NCBI RefSeq assembly: GCF_000718985.1
Contig: NZ_JODL01000024.1
Span: 1-64,000, forward strand
DNA length: 64,000 nucleotides
DNA from: Streptomyces megasporus
GTDB lineage: Bacteria; Actinomycetota; Actinomycetes; Streptomycetales; Streptomycetaceae
Reading direction: 5' to 3'
Shown here: one piece after another, positions 56,080 to 64,000 of the stretch
Layout of the letters: each line of letters starts with the position of its first letter
Position numbering within the stretch: the stretch's first letter is position 1
Notes under the pieces: model-generated
What the model was told of the DNA's origin: nothing
The model's database searches: none
The model's input: the letters and a program-made list of their open reading frames with translations, nothing else
Position numbers and translations under genes: made by a program

Positions 56080-59037
56080 TCAGCGGGAGACCAGGTCCTC
56101 GCGCAGGGCGCTCAGTATCCTGGCGGCCTCGTCGAGACCGGCCTGGGAGCAGCGGTGGATCGCCGCGTCCAGCCTGGTCACGGCGGCCTTCGGCCGGTTC
56201 AGTCCGTTGCCCTCGAACAGCGCGGCGAGCCGGGCCGTCTCCGCCCGCTCGACCTCGCCGTCCGGGCCGCCCTCGACGAAGCGCGCGTCCGCCCGTTCCG
56301 CCTCGGCGAGCGCCTCCTCGAAGCGCTCGGCGCGGGCCAGGCAGCGGGCGCGGCACCGGTGGTTCTGCCCGACCTGGTACCAGTGGGGGAAGCCCTCCCA
56401 CCCCTCCTCGCCGGCGATGTCGGCCAGCAGCTCGTCGGCGGCGGCCAGGAACCCGAGGGCCTCGTCGATCCCGCCGCCCTCGCCCTGAGTGGCGAAGTCG
56501 GCGAATCCCCGCAGCATCTCCGCGACCGGGGCCGGATTCGGCGCCTTCGCGTGCGAGGCCAGGGCGCGTTCCCGGGCGGCCTCGGCCGCCTCCGGGCTGC
56601 CCGCACGGGCCAGTGCCACGGCTGCCTGGGCGGCGACCATGGTGTGGGTGACCTGCTCCTCCCATCCGGCCACCGTGTCGGCCAGGCGCAGGAACTCCTC
56701 CGCCGCCGCGCGGTGTTCCCCCAGGTCCACCAGGCCACGGGCGAGGGTGAGCCGGATCTGGGCCAGCAGCCGCTCGTCGAGCGGGCTCCCCGAGTCCGCG
56801 GCGCTCTCGCGGACCACCGACTCCAGCACGGCGACGGCGTCCTCCGCCTGCCCGGACGTGAACAGGGCGTCGGCGAGTTCCAGTCGGCACTCGGCGGCGG
56901 CGTCGTGGTCGCCCTCCCCGTCGAGCCGGGCGGCGGCCTCGGACAGGTGGCGGACGGCGCCGGAGAGTTCGCCGGCGTGCTTGCAGGCGTGGCCGAGCAT
57001 CGCGTGGACGGACGTGACCGGGAACGCCCGGTCGCCGTACCGCGCGGCCTGTGCCATGGCCTGTCGGAACACCCCGACCGCGTCCTCGGGCCGTCCGGTC
57101 CGCATCAGGATCTGGCCCAGCAGCAGCATGCCGCGGGTGGCCCGCCACGGGGTGCCGATCTCCTCCAGGATCTCCTGGGAGCGGCGCTGCTCCTCGACGG
57201 CCTCCTCCGGCCGTCCGCCGCGGGCGGCGACGTCGGCGACGTAGAGGTGGGCGGCGGCCGTCTGGTGGGGGATCTTCCACCGCTCGGCCGCGGCGTGCAG
57301 GGCCGCCACCTCCGTCTCGAACCGCTCCACCACCGCCGGGTCGGCGTCCGGCAGTCGGTCCACCAGTTCGGCGTGCGCGACGAAGGCCCGGCAGTGGACC
57401 ACGACGAGGTACCTGTCGGGGTGGAACTCCTCGCCCGGCTCCCGCCCGTCCTCGGGGAGCATCCGCTCGGCCCGCTCCAGCAGGGAGTCCAACTCGGCCC
57501 ACGCGTCGGACGGTGTGGTCGGGGCGTCGTCGGCCTCCGCGGCGCCCTTCGCCGGCATGTCCCGGCACACCGCGCGGGCCCGCGCGGCCAGCGCGTGCCA
57601 GGGCATGCCGGCCCGGTCGTACAGGTCGGCCGCCTCGGTCATCCCCGCCCGGCCCTCGGCCACCCGGTCGTTCTCGTAGGCGGCGAAGGCGCGCTGTTCG
57701 GCGAGTTCCGCCGCCAGGTGGTCGGGGTGGCCGAGCGCCGGGTCGTGGACGTACCCCTCGGCGGCGACGCGCTCGGCGATCCGCTCCCACAGCGGTGTGT
57801 CGCCGGGGTGGCCGTCGGCCGCCATCCGACGGGCCGTGGCGACCAGTTCGGCGAAGTCCTCCGGGACCGTCACCCGGTGTTCGACGGCGGGAGCGGCCGG
57901 GGCCGTCCCCGCGCTCCTCGGACCGGCCGGCGGTGTGACGCGCAGGCCCAGCGGGAGCGGCTCGTCGAGCAGCGGGCGCTGCGCCAGGCGCCGGCGGCGG
58001 CGTTCGCCGACCGTCGGGGTGCCGTTGCGCCGGTCGAAGGCCGCGGCCGACTCCTCCGCCTCGGCGCCGATGTGGGCGAGCAGGGAGTGGGCCGTCCACT
58101 GCCGGCCGGGCGGTCCGGCGACGGGCGTCTCGGTGTGTCCCTCCTCGACGAGGCGGCCGAGCAGCACCTGGACACCGGTGAGGAAGGCCAGCCGCGCCCT
58201 GGGGGCGCCGGTGAAGCCGAACAGCTCCCGGTTCTCCGCGAGGATCTCCAACCCGCGGCCCTCGTTGCGGGTCAGCGCGCAGAACTCCAGGTGCAGGCCG
58301 ATCTCCTCGACCATCCCCGTCTTCCCGCGCGCGTGGCGGTACCCGGCCAGATGGTGCGAGCGGGCCTGGTCGAGGCGGCCGGTGCGCAGCAGCGGCAGCA
58401 GCGCGAAGGCGTGGCTGACGTACGGCTCCTCCTGACAGCTCACCATGCCGGCGAAGAGCGGCGCCCAGATCTCCAGCGCCTTCTCGTCGTCGCCCAGGGC
58501 GACGTGGTGGAGCGCCCGGTGCCGGACCTCGCACGCCTCGCAGTCGCTGAGTCCGTCCCGAGGGCGGGTCACCCACAGGTCGTAGGCGGACTCCAGGCCG
58601 TTGCCGGTGTGCATCGCGAGGCGGTGGGCCATCGCCGCCGGCGGCTGCATGCCGTGGCCGGCGTCCCGGTAGCGCTCCCGCATCCGTTCGATCCACTGCT
58701 CGATGGTGGCCAGCGGGACGTCCGGCACCTCGATCAGGGAGGTCGTCACCCATTTGAAGCACCAGTGGAGCCGGTGGACCTCCCACTCGCTGAACGCCTT
58801 CGGCCGGCTGTCGTGGAGTTGGAGCAGCCGGGCGAAGACCACCGGCGACTTGCGGTGCTCGCCGGTGTACTCGTACGCCTCCAGCAGCTCCAGCAGGGCG
58901 GTGACGAGCACGTCGGGTTCCTCGAACTGCTCGGCCGCGGCCACCAGTTCCTCGGCGGTCACCGTCCTGGGCAGCCCGTAGGGGCGTTCGTGGTTCTCCC
59001 GCAGCGCGTCGAACACGGCCTCCGGGGTGTCCGGCAT
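56080..59037 (-). CDS. Large tetratricopeptide-repeat protein coupled to Hsp90 gene
   Basis: 985-aa all-helical cytoplasmic protein with many degenerate TPRs in two blocks (about 30–330 and 440–975) separated by an Arg/Pro-rich linker near 360–400. Clear repeat units include WRATRGMLLLGQILMRTGRPEDAVGVFRQAM and HAMLGHACKHAGELSGAVRHLSEAA. A CxxC (SDCEACEVRH) lies near residue 185. Its ATG overlaps the Hsp90 stop (TGATG), so translation is coupled. In eukaryotes TPR proteins are Hsp90 cochaperones, and a similar partnership here is inferred. The Hsp90 lacks a MEEVD tail, so the contact must differ. Confidence 0.88.
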   Translation of the reverse strand: MPDTPEAVFDALRENHERPYGLPRTVTAEELVAAAEQFEEPDVLVTALLELLEAYEYTGEHRKSPVVFARLLQLHDSRPKAFSEWEVHRLHWCFKWVTTSLIEVPDVPLATIEQWIERMRERYRDAGHGMQPPAAMAHRLAMHTGNGLESAYDLWVTRPRDGLSDCEACEVRHRALHHVALGDDEKALEIWAPLFAGMVSCQEEPYVSHAFALLPLLRTGRLDQARSHHLAGYRHARGKTGMVEEIGLHLEFCALTRNEGRGLEILAENRELFGFTGAPRARLAFLTGVQVLLGRLVEEGHTETPVAGPPGRQWTAHSLLAHIGAEAEESAAAFDRRNGTPTVGERRRRRLAQRPLLDEPLPLGLRVTPPAGPRSAGTAPAAPAVEHRVTVPEDFAELVATARRMAADGHPGDTPLWERIAERVAAEGYVHDPALGHPDHLAAELAEQRAFAAYENDRVAEGRAGMTEAADLYDRAGMPWHALAARARAVCRDMPAKGAAEADDAPTTPSDAWAELDSLLERAERMLPEDGREPGEEFHPDRYLVVVHCRAFVAHAELVDRLPDADPAVVERFETEVAALHAAAERWKIPHQTAAAHLYVADVAARGGRPEEAVEEQRRSQEILEEIGTPWRATRGMLLLGQILMRTGRPEDAVGVFRQAMAQAARYGDRAFPVTSVHAMLGHACKHAGELSGAVRHLSEAAARLDGEGDHDAAAECRLELADALFTSGQAEDAVAVLESVVRESAADSGSPLDERLLAQIRLTLARGLVDLGEHRAAAEEFLRLADTVAGWEEQVTHTMVAAQAAVALARAGSPEAAEAARERALASHAKAPNPAPVAEMLRGFADFATQGEGGGIDEALGFLAAADELLADIAGEEGWEGFPHWYQVGQNHRCRARCLARAERFEEALAEAERADARFVEGGPDGEVERAETARLAALFEGNGLNRPKAAVTRLDAAIHRCSQAGLDEAARILSALREDLVSR

Positions 59038-60905
59038 CACGGCTCCTTTCGGGTGGCCGAGCCGCCCCGGGGGGCGTCGTGGTCGTGCATGGCGTGGTCG
59101 AGCAGGCCGAGGAAGGCCCGGTTGAGCAGGGCGCTCTCGGCGGCGCGCAGCGGGCGGCGGGTGAGCAGCAGCGCCTGCCCGTAGAGCGCCTCGGCGGTGA
59201 CGCCGGCCAGTCCGCGTTCGGTGATCGTCACCGCGCGGCGGACCAGTGGGTTGAGGTGGTTGAGCACCAGTCGGGCCCGGGGGGTCTCGGTGCGCAGCGA
59301 GCCGAGGATGTCGGCCCACAGCCCGTCGGCGGCGCCGGCCAGCTCGGATCTGGTGCGCTCGTGGCGGGCCTCCCGGTCGTCCAGGAGCAGCGCGGGGGCG
59401 GTCACCGGCTGGAAGCTGCGCAGCACCACGTCGCAGTCGTGGGCGCCGATCACCTCGCGGGCGACGGTCAGGAAGGGCGCGGCGGCCAGTTCGGCGGCGG
59501 GGTCCACCGCGTCCAGGTGCGCGGTGACGGTGGCCGGGTCCAGGTCCTCGACCAGGGTGCCGGGCCGCACCTCCGGCAGCCGGTGCACCAGGTCCCGGTC
59601 GTAGGTGTAGCCGCCGTTGACGACGCCGAGGCCGGCCGCCGCGGCGACCGGGGCGACCTGCCGGAACTCCTCCACGGTGCGGGTGACCAGGATCGTGGAG
59701 TGGCCGCGGGCGAACTCCTCCAGGGTGACGTTGCCGTCGGTCGTCTCGAACGGCAGCCAGGGCAGCAGCATCCGCAGCAGGGCGTCGTCGTGGCGGGCCA
59801 GCGCCTTGACGGCCAGGTGGTGGATGTCGACGAAGCGGTGCAGGAGGGCCGGGTCGCTCGCGGCCAGGCCGGTGAGCCAGTCGCGCAGCCGGGCGCCGAG
59901 CGCGTCGCGGACGGCGCCGAGCGTCTCGTCCTCGTACAGCGCCTCTCGGGAGGCGGTCGGCCGCAGTCCGGTGGTGTCCACCACGCAGCGGACGAAGAAC
60001 GCCCAGTCCGGCAGGAGTTCGGACGCCTGGTCGGACAGCAGCATGCCCTTGAGGTGTACGCGGTGCCCGGCGCGCTGCGACGGGCTGACCGCGGTCGGCA
60101 GCACGTGGGCGACGCCGCGCAGCCCGACGATCGGCAGGTCCAGCTCGATGGTGTCCAGCGGGGTGAAGCCGAAGGTGGACCGGCAGTGTTCGGCCAGCGC
60201 CTCGCGGCGGGCGAGCGGCGAGGCGTGCCGCCGCTCCCACGGCGGGGTGCGGTTGATCCGGGTGGCCGTGCCGCGCGCGTCGACCACGGTGACCTCGTGC
60301 CGCAGCAGGCCGCCGTAGTGCCGGGCGAGTTCGACGACCCGGTCGTGGCGCGTCCACTCGGTGCCGTCCGCCCGCGGGGTGAGCCGCACCGTCGTCCCCG
60401 GCTCGGGCTTGGCGCGCGGGGGCAGGGTGCGGAGGGTGTAGCTGCCGTCGGCCCGTCCGCACCATTCGACGACCGGGGCGTCGGGGCGGGCGGCCGAGCG
60501 GCTGACGACGGTGATCTCGTCGGCGACCACGAAGCAGGCGAGCAGTCCGATGCCGAACTGGCCGATGAACTCGGAGCGGGCGGAGGCGATGGCGGTGCCG
60601 TCGAGGCCGCCGTCGGCGGAGCGTTTGGAGCTGCGGCCGATCGTCGCCAGGAAGGAGTGGACGTCCCCTTCGGAGAGCCCGACGCCGGTGTCGGTCACGG
60701 CGAGCGTGCCGTCGCCGGCCTCCACGGTGATGCGGGCCGGGGCGTCGGGGTCCAGCGCCTGCCGCGCGGTGATGGCGTCCACCGCGTTCTGGAGCAGCTC
60801 GCGCAGGTAGACGCGCGGGCTGGAGTAGAGGTGGTGGGAGAGCAGGTCGACCAGGCCGCGCAGGTCGACCTGGAAGGTGTGGGCGGTGTGGGAGTGGGGC
60901 GCCAA
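59037..60905 (-). CDS. Divergent Hsp90 (HtpG-like) family ATPase
   Basis: 622-aa GHKL-type chaperone. ATP-site motifs complete: Glu36 and Asn40 in YLRELLQNAVDA, D72TGVG, and G115QFGIG. The middle domain includes RVHLKGMLLSD and ASREALYEDE; the C-terminal half is diverged from HtpG. Start is TTG at 60905, with GGAAG nine bases upstream; no ATG/GTG fits the conserved N-terminus, so low translation is likely. Second gene of a three-gene operon (35 nt after the 60941 gene, 1-base overlap with the TPR gene). Client unknown. Confidence 0.9.
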   Translation of the reverse strand: MAPHSHTAHTFQVDLRGLVDLLSHHLYSSPRVYLRELLQNAVDAITARQALDPDAPARITVEAGDGTLAVTDTGVGLSEGDVHSFLATIGRSSKRSADGGLDGTAIASARSEFIGQFGIGLLACFVVADEITVVSRSAARPDAPVVEWCGRADGSYTLRTLPPRAKPEPGTTVRLTPRADGTEWTRHDRVVELARHYGGLLRHEVTVVDARGTATRINRTPPWERRHASPLARREALAEHCRSTFGFTPLDTIELDLPIVGLRGVAHVLPTAVSPSQRAGHRVHLKGMLLSDQASELLPDWAFFVRCVVDTTGLRPTASREALYEDETLGAVRDALGARLRDWLTGLAASDPALLHRFVDIHHLAVKALARHDDALLRMLLPWLPFETTDGNVTLEEFARGHSTILVTRTVEEFRQVAPVAAAAGLGVVNGGYTYDRDLVHRLPEVRPGTLVEDLDPATVTAHLDAVDPAAELAAAPFLTVAREVIGAHDCDVVLRSFQPVTAPALLLDDREARHERTRSELAGAADGLWADILGSLRTETPRARLVLNHLNPLVRRAVTITERGLAGVTAEALYGQALLLTRRPLRAAESALLNRAFLGLLDHAMHDHDAPRGGSATRKEP

Positions 60906-60940
60906 GGTCGTTTTCTTCCGTGAGGATCGGGGGCGGAGTG

Positions 60941-61978
60941 TCAGCGGCCGGCGTGCCAACGCCACTTGCGGAACACCGCGACCGGGTCGTCGGAGCCGAA
61001 GTAGCTCCAGGGGAACTCGGTGACCCGGCCGTCGAGCGCGGCGAACGCGGCCGCCGCCGCCTTGCGTTCGCCGGCCAGTGAGAAGGCCATCGCGAAGGTG
61101 TTGTGCACGCCGATCCACTCGTATGGACGGCCGGGGTCGAAGTCGGGGTGCCGGATGGAGCGGTCGGCGGCCTCGTGCAGGTCGGCACGGACCTCGGGGC
61201 GGCGCATGTACTTCTCGTCCTCGTCCGCTTCCAGGTCCACCCAGCGCTCCAGGTGGGCGAGGGCCACGAGCTCGCCCAGCGCGCTTCCCCGGGGGGCCGC
61301 GAGCATCGAGTCGCGGGCGAAGGCGTGCATCTCCTCGTGCGAGCCGCCCCACTTGGCGCACACCTGCTGCAACTGCTGCCGGTGGGCGCCCAGGTGTCCG
61401 GGGCAGCGGCGCACCGTCGCCTCGAAACGACGTCGGGCGATCTCCTGTCCGACCTGGAGACCGCGCCCGGAGACCTGGAGCATGAACCAGGGGGCGACCC
61501 AGTCCGGTTCGCGTTCGGCCACCCGGTAGAGCAGGTCCTCCGCCACTCTCAGCCGCTCGTGGAAGATCCGGAACTGCTCGCGGGAGACCTGGGAGGCCTG
61601 GGCGGCGGTGCGCGCCTCCCATCCCCAGTGGATGTGGTGCGCGCCGGCCGTCAGCAGGGCCAGGGTGCCGTCCGGCTCCCGATCCAGCACACCGCCCATC
61701 CAGCCGCCCATCCGGTCGGCCATGCCCGGGGTGCCACAGGTGTGCCACACGAGCCGGCACAGCCTCTCCCCGTCGGTCACCGTCTCCAGGATTCCCCGCA
61801 TCGCGGGCCAGTCGCCCGCGCGGGCCGCGTTCCGGAGCCGGGCCGACTCCGGGTCGTCGAAGTCCGTCGCCAGACGCGCCGGTGACGCGCGCCTCCACGA
61901 CCCGAACGAGAACAGCGACCGGCGCCGTCCGCTGCCGTCCTGCTCCCGTGTCGTGGAGCGGTGATCGGCGAATGCCAT
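60941..61978 (-). CDS. DUF4034-like helical protein
   Basis: 345-aa soluble protein of helical repeats resembling DUF4034 proteins: APWFMLQVSGRGLQVGQEIARRRFEATVRRC, then CAKWGGSHEEMHAFARDSML and LVALAHLERWVDL, with a C-terminal SLAGERKAAAAAFAALDGRVTEFPWSYFG. The N-terminal 35 residues are basic and Ser-rich. Function of the family is unknown; many members accompany toxin, immunity or stress genes. ATG at 61978 with GAGGGGG upstream. It leads the operon with Hsp90 and TPR genes, so a joint role is likely. Confidence 0.78.
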   Translation of the reverse strand: MAFADHRSTTREQDGSGRRRSLFSFGSWRRASPARLATDFDDPESARLRNAARAGDWPAMRGILETVTDGERLCRLVWHTCGTPGMADRMGGWMGGVLDREPDGTLALLTAGAHHIHWGWEARTAAQASQVSREQFRIFHERLRVAEDLLYRVAEREPDWVAPWFMLQVSGRGLQVGQEIARRRFEATVRRCPGHLGAHRQQLQQVCAKWGGSHEEMHAFARDSMLAAPRGSALGELVALAHLERWVDLEADEDEKYMRRPEVRADLHEAADRSIRHPDFDPGRPYEWIGVHNTFAMAFSLAGERKAAAAAFAALDGRVTEFPWSYFGSDDPVAVFRKWRWHAGR

Positions 61979-62262
61979 GACGTCCCCCTCGTGAAAACCC
62001 CGACAGGGCCGTTGATCACCGCCCCCGGAGAACGAATATCATGCGGTGCCGACAACGCTTCGACCAAGGGTTTTCGAAGAGTGATCGCCTGTGGTCCCGG
62101 CGGCGCACGGCCGCCCCGGTCGGGAACGGGGCGGGGCCGGCCGGGACGGTCCGGCGGGCCTCGGCCGTGGCCTCGCCCGTGGGGCCTCCACCCCGCCCGA
62201 GGCGTCCTCGGCCCCCCGGGACGCCCGAGGTGACGGAGCCGGACCAGGGGTACTCGGGCGGC
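61979..62262. promoter_or_regulatory. Divergent promoter region of the Hsp90 operon and SDR gene
   Basis: 284 nt without a gene. Contains an AT-richer patch (AACGAATATCATGCGG, 62032–62047) and an inverted repeat CTTCGA-n10-TCGAAG (62058–62079). Either may belong to the promoters of the two divergent units; no HrcA/CIRCE or HspR (HAIR) heat-shock element was recognised. Confidence 0.35.
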
Positions 62263-63102
62263 ATGAGCGAACACCCCACCACCGACACCCGACCGCTGGC
62301 CCTGGTCACCGGAGCCTCCAGCGGCATCGGTCTGGAACTGGCCCGACAGTTCGCCGAGCACGGCTTCGACCTGCTGGTCAACGCCGAGGACGATCGATTG
62401 ACGGACGCCGCCGAGCGGCTGCGCGCCTCCGGGACCGAGGTGCTGCCCGTCCGGGCCGACCTGCGCCGGCACGACGAAGTGGAGCGGCTGTGGTCGGCCG
62501 TCGCCGGCACGGGACGACCGGTCGACGCGGCGGCTCTCAACGCCGGCATCGGCCGGGGCGGCGCGTTCGTCGACACCGACCTGGCCGACGAACTCGACCT
62601 GATCGCCCTCAACGTCGCCTCCACCGTGCACCTGGCCAAGCTGCTGTTGAGGGACATGGCCGCCCGCGACGAGGGACGGTTGCTGATCACCTCGTCCGTC
62701 GCGTCCACCATGCCCGGCCCCTACCAGGCGGTCTACAACGCCTCGAAGTCCTTCCTGCAGTCCTTCGCCGAGGCGGTGAGCGACGAGTTGAGGGACACCG
62801 GGGTCACGGTCACCTCGCTGATGCCCGGACCGACCGACACCGACTTCTTCCGCCGGGGCGACCTGGAGGACACCAAGCTCGCCGAGCAGGCCACGGACGA
62901 CCCGGCGCTGGTCGCCCGGCAGGGTTTCGACGCCCTGATGCGGGGCGAGGAGAAGAAGCTCGCCGGCTCGGCGAAGTCGCGTGCCCTGGGCCGGGCCAAC
63001 GCCGTGCTCCCCGACCGTCTCAAGGCCGCCGGGCACCGGAGGACGGCCGAGCCCGGCTCCGCCGACCGGAGCGCCGGCCGGAGCCGGGACGAGAAGGGCT
63101 GA
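62263..63102 (+). CDS. Short-chain dehydrogenase/reductase
   Basis: 279-aa classical SDR. Cofactor motif TGASSGIGLELARQFAEHG, AALNAGIGRGG (Asn-Ala-Gly), Ser of LLITSSVAS, and catalytic YNASK. MPGPTDTDFFRRGDLEDTK is characteristic of a common oxidoreductase subgroup. The C-terminal 30 residues are basic and Ser/Arg-rich, beyond the domain. ATG at 62263; the ribosome site is weak. Converges on ptsI (25 nt). Substrate unknown. Confidence 0.92.
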   Translation: MSEHPTTDTRPLALVTGASSGIGLELARQFAEHGFDLLVNAEDDRLTDAAERLRASGTEVLPVRADLRRHDEVERLWSAVAGTGRPVDAAALNAGIGRGGAFVDTDLADELDLIALNVASTVHLAKLLLRDMAARDEGRLLITSSVASTMPGPYQAVYNASKSFLQSFAEAVSDELRDTGVTVTSLMPGPTDTDFFRRGDLEDTKLAEQATDDPALVARQGFDALMRGEEKKLAGSAKSRALGRANAVLPDRLKAAGHRRTAEPGSADRSAGRSRDEKG

Positions 63103-63127
63103 GTCCGGGGACGGCCCCGGCGTGCCG

Positions 63128-64000
63128 TCAGTCCAGTGCCTCGCGCACCGCGGCACGGGCCGCGGTCGCGTCGGGGGCGGCCAGCGCCAGGTCCGCCAGG
63201 CGGCGGCAGTCCCGGAGGGTGTGGTCGGCCAGGGCGGCGCGGACGTCCGCCAGGCGGCCGGGGGCGGCCGACAGGCTCGTCACGCCGAGGCCGGTCAGCA
63301 CCAGGGCCAGCTCGGGGTCGGCCGCGGCCTCCCCGCACACCCCGACCGGGCGGCCGTGCCGGGTTCCCTCCCGCGCCGCCGTGCGCACCAGTTCCAGCAG
63401 CGCCGGCTGCCAGGGGTCCAGCAGTTCGGCGAGGCTGCCGAGGGTGCGGTCGGCGGCGAAGGTGTACTGGGCGAGGTCGTTGGTGCCGACGCTGAGGAAG
63501 TCACACGCCCGGGCGAGTTCCCCGGCGCGCAACGCCGCCGCGGGAACCTCCACCATGGAGCCCGCGACCGGCAGGCCATGAGCGCGGACCCGCGCGGCGA
63601 ACTCCGCCGCCTCCCGCGGCAGCGACACCATGGGCGCCATCACCCACACCTCGGCCCCGCTGTCCTCGGCGGCCGCGGCGACAGCGGCCAACTGGGTCTC
63701 CAACAGGTGCGGGTCGCGTACGGCGGTGCGCAGTCCGCGGACGCCCAGGGCCGGGTTCTGCTCGTCGGTCGCGGTCGCGAACGGCAGTGGTTTGTCGGCC
63801 CCGGCGTCCAGGGTGCGCACGACGACGCGACGTCCGGCGAAGGCCGTGAAGACCTTCCGATAGGCGGCGGTCTGTTCCTCCTCGGTGGGCGCCTCGGCGC
63901 GGTCGAGGAAGATGAACTCGGTGCGGAACAGGCCCACGCCCTCGCTGTCGGCCGCCGCCGCGGCCGGCAGTTCGCCCAGCGCGCCGAGGTTGACCAGCAG
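63128..64000 (-). CDS. ptsI: PTS phosphoenolpyruvate–protein phosphotransferase EI, C-terminal part
   Basis: The last 290 residues of enzyme I, the PEP-binding half that autophosphorylates before passing phosphate to HPr; the N-terminal half with the active His lies beyond the right edge. Seen: GLFRTEFIFLDR, VVRTLDAGADKPLPF with PEP-binding Arg, NPALGVRGLR, and the signature FLSVGTNDLAQYTFAADR, then VGVCGEAAADP with the catalytic Cys. The visible part is intact. Serves sugar import. Confidence 0.95.
   Translation of the reverse strand: MLVNLGALGELPAAAAADSEGVGLFRTEFIFLDRAEAPTEEEQTAAYRKVFTAFAGRRVVVRTLDAGADKPLPFATATDEQNPALGVRGLRTAVRDPHLLETQLAAVAAAAEDSGAEVWVMAPMVSLPREAAEFAARVRAHGLPVAGSMVEVPAAALRAGELARACDFLSVGTNDLAQYTFAADRTLGSLAELLDPWQPALLELVRTAAREGTRHGRPVGVCGEAAADPELALVLTGLGVTSLSAAPGRLADVRAALADHTLRDCRRLADLALAAPDATAARAAVREALD

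Noticed and set aside
54793..59184. 1463-codon frame on the plus strand
   Set aside because: High-GC shadow opposite the aldo-keto reductase and TPR genes; composition of Val/Gly/Arg/His repeats and no domain.
56080..61188. Continuous 1702-codon frame on the minus strand
   Set aside because: Only 56080–59037 shows protein-like sequence (TPRs). The upstream part is Arg/Pro/Gly-rich antisense noise overlapping the Hsp90 gene in another frame.

Overview
The window reads as a chromosomal stretch of a Streptomyces-type actinomycete. It is very GC-rich, coding is dense, GTG starts are common and one TTG start occurs. Many genes end at strong GC-rich hairpins without a T-tract. The order glnA – RDD protein – DUF4191 protein – lipA – lipB – TPR-like regulator … aceE – GntR – sucB – lpd – pepA – cobS/T/U … pspA … nadA – erpA-like – pfkB – cysteine desulfurase – ctaC – ctaD matches my recollection of the conserved core around S. 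coelicolor SCO2198–SCO2155. Ectoine genes at the left edge and an accessory block plus ptsI at the right edge are not in that order in S. coelicolor as I remember it, so both edges look like rearrangement points.

Left to right: (1) 1–3.3 kb: ectoine biosynthesis (ectB cut by the edge, ectA) and small conserved proteins (DUF4236, Gmad2/LysM, DUF6011). (2) 3.4–8.4 kb: nitrogen and lipoate core. glnA has a recognisable GlnR-type operator; a divergent RDD membrane gene has lost its 3' end; then the DUF4191 protein, a 59-aa protein, lipA and lipB. (3) 8.6–15.3 kb: a large TPR-like regulator, an FAD oxidoreductase, a TIGR01777 epimerase, a GNAT, an SDR with Phe where the catalytic Tyr should be, and a WYL regulator. 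(4) 15.4–17.1 kb: sodium-coupled amino-acid importer plus its 46-aa partner. (5) 17.2–24.2 kb: 2-oxo-acid dehydrogenase genes, aceE under a GntR regulator with a palindrome inside its promoter, then sucB (E2) and lpd (E3). (6) 24.6–29.7 kb: pepA and cobalamin nucleotide-loop assembly (cobS, cobT, an MBL–CobU fusion). (7) 29.8–37.1 kb: envelope functions (HtrA-like lipoprotein protease, ABC exporter, DUF3043, PspA/PspAA). (8) 37.2–43.3 kb: nadA, an A-type Fe-S carrier, a PfkB kinase and a cysteine desulfurase–TusA fusion. (9) 43.6–46.1 kb: ctaC and a ctaD gene missing three internal blocks, followed by a small membrane protein instead of ctaF. (10) 46.2–55.9 kb: accessory genes (MarR, alcohol dehydrogenase, nitrilase, LOG-like, TetR with operator, NADP oxidoreductase, PEBP, FG-GAP lipoprotein, PGRP amidase, aldo-keto reductase). 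(11) 56.1–62.0 kb: a three-gene operon encoding a DUF4034-like protein, a divergent Hsp90 and a 985-aa TPR protein, with stop/start overlap between the last two. (12) 62.3–64 kb: an SDR and the C-terminal part of PTS enzyme I.

The two most unusual signals are the triple-deleted ctaD (real decay versus assembly dropout must be decided) and the Hsp90/TPR/DUF4034 operon, which looks like a dedicated bacterial Hsp90–cochaperone module of unknown client. I saw no tRNA, rRNA, CRISPR array, insertion sequence or prophage in the window.
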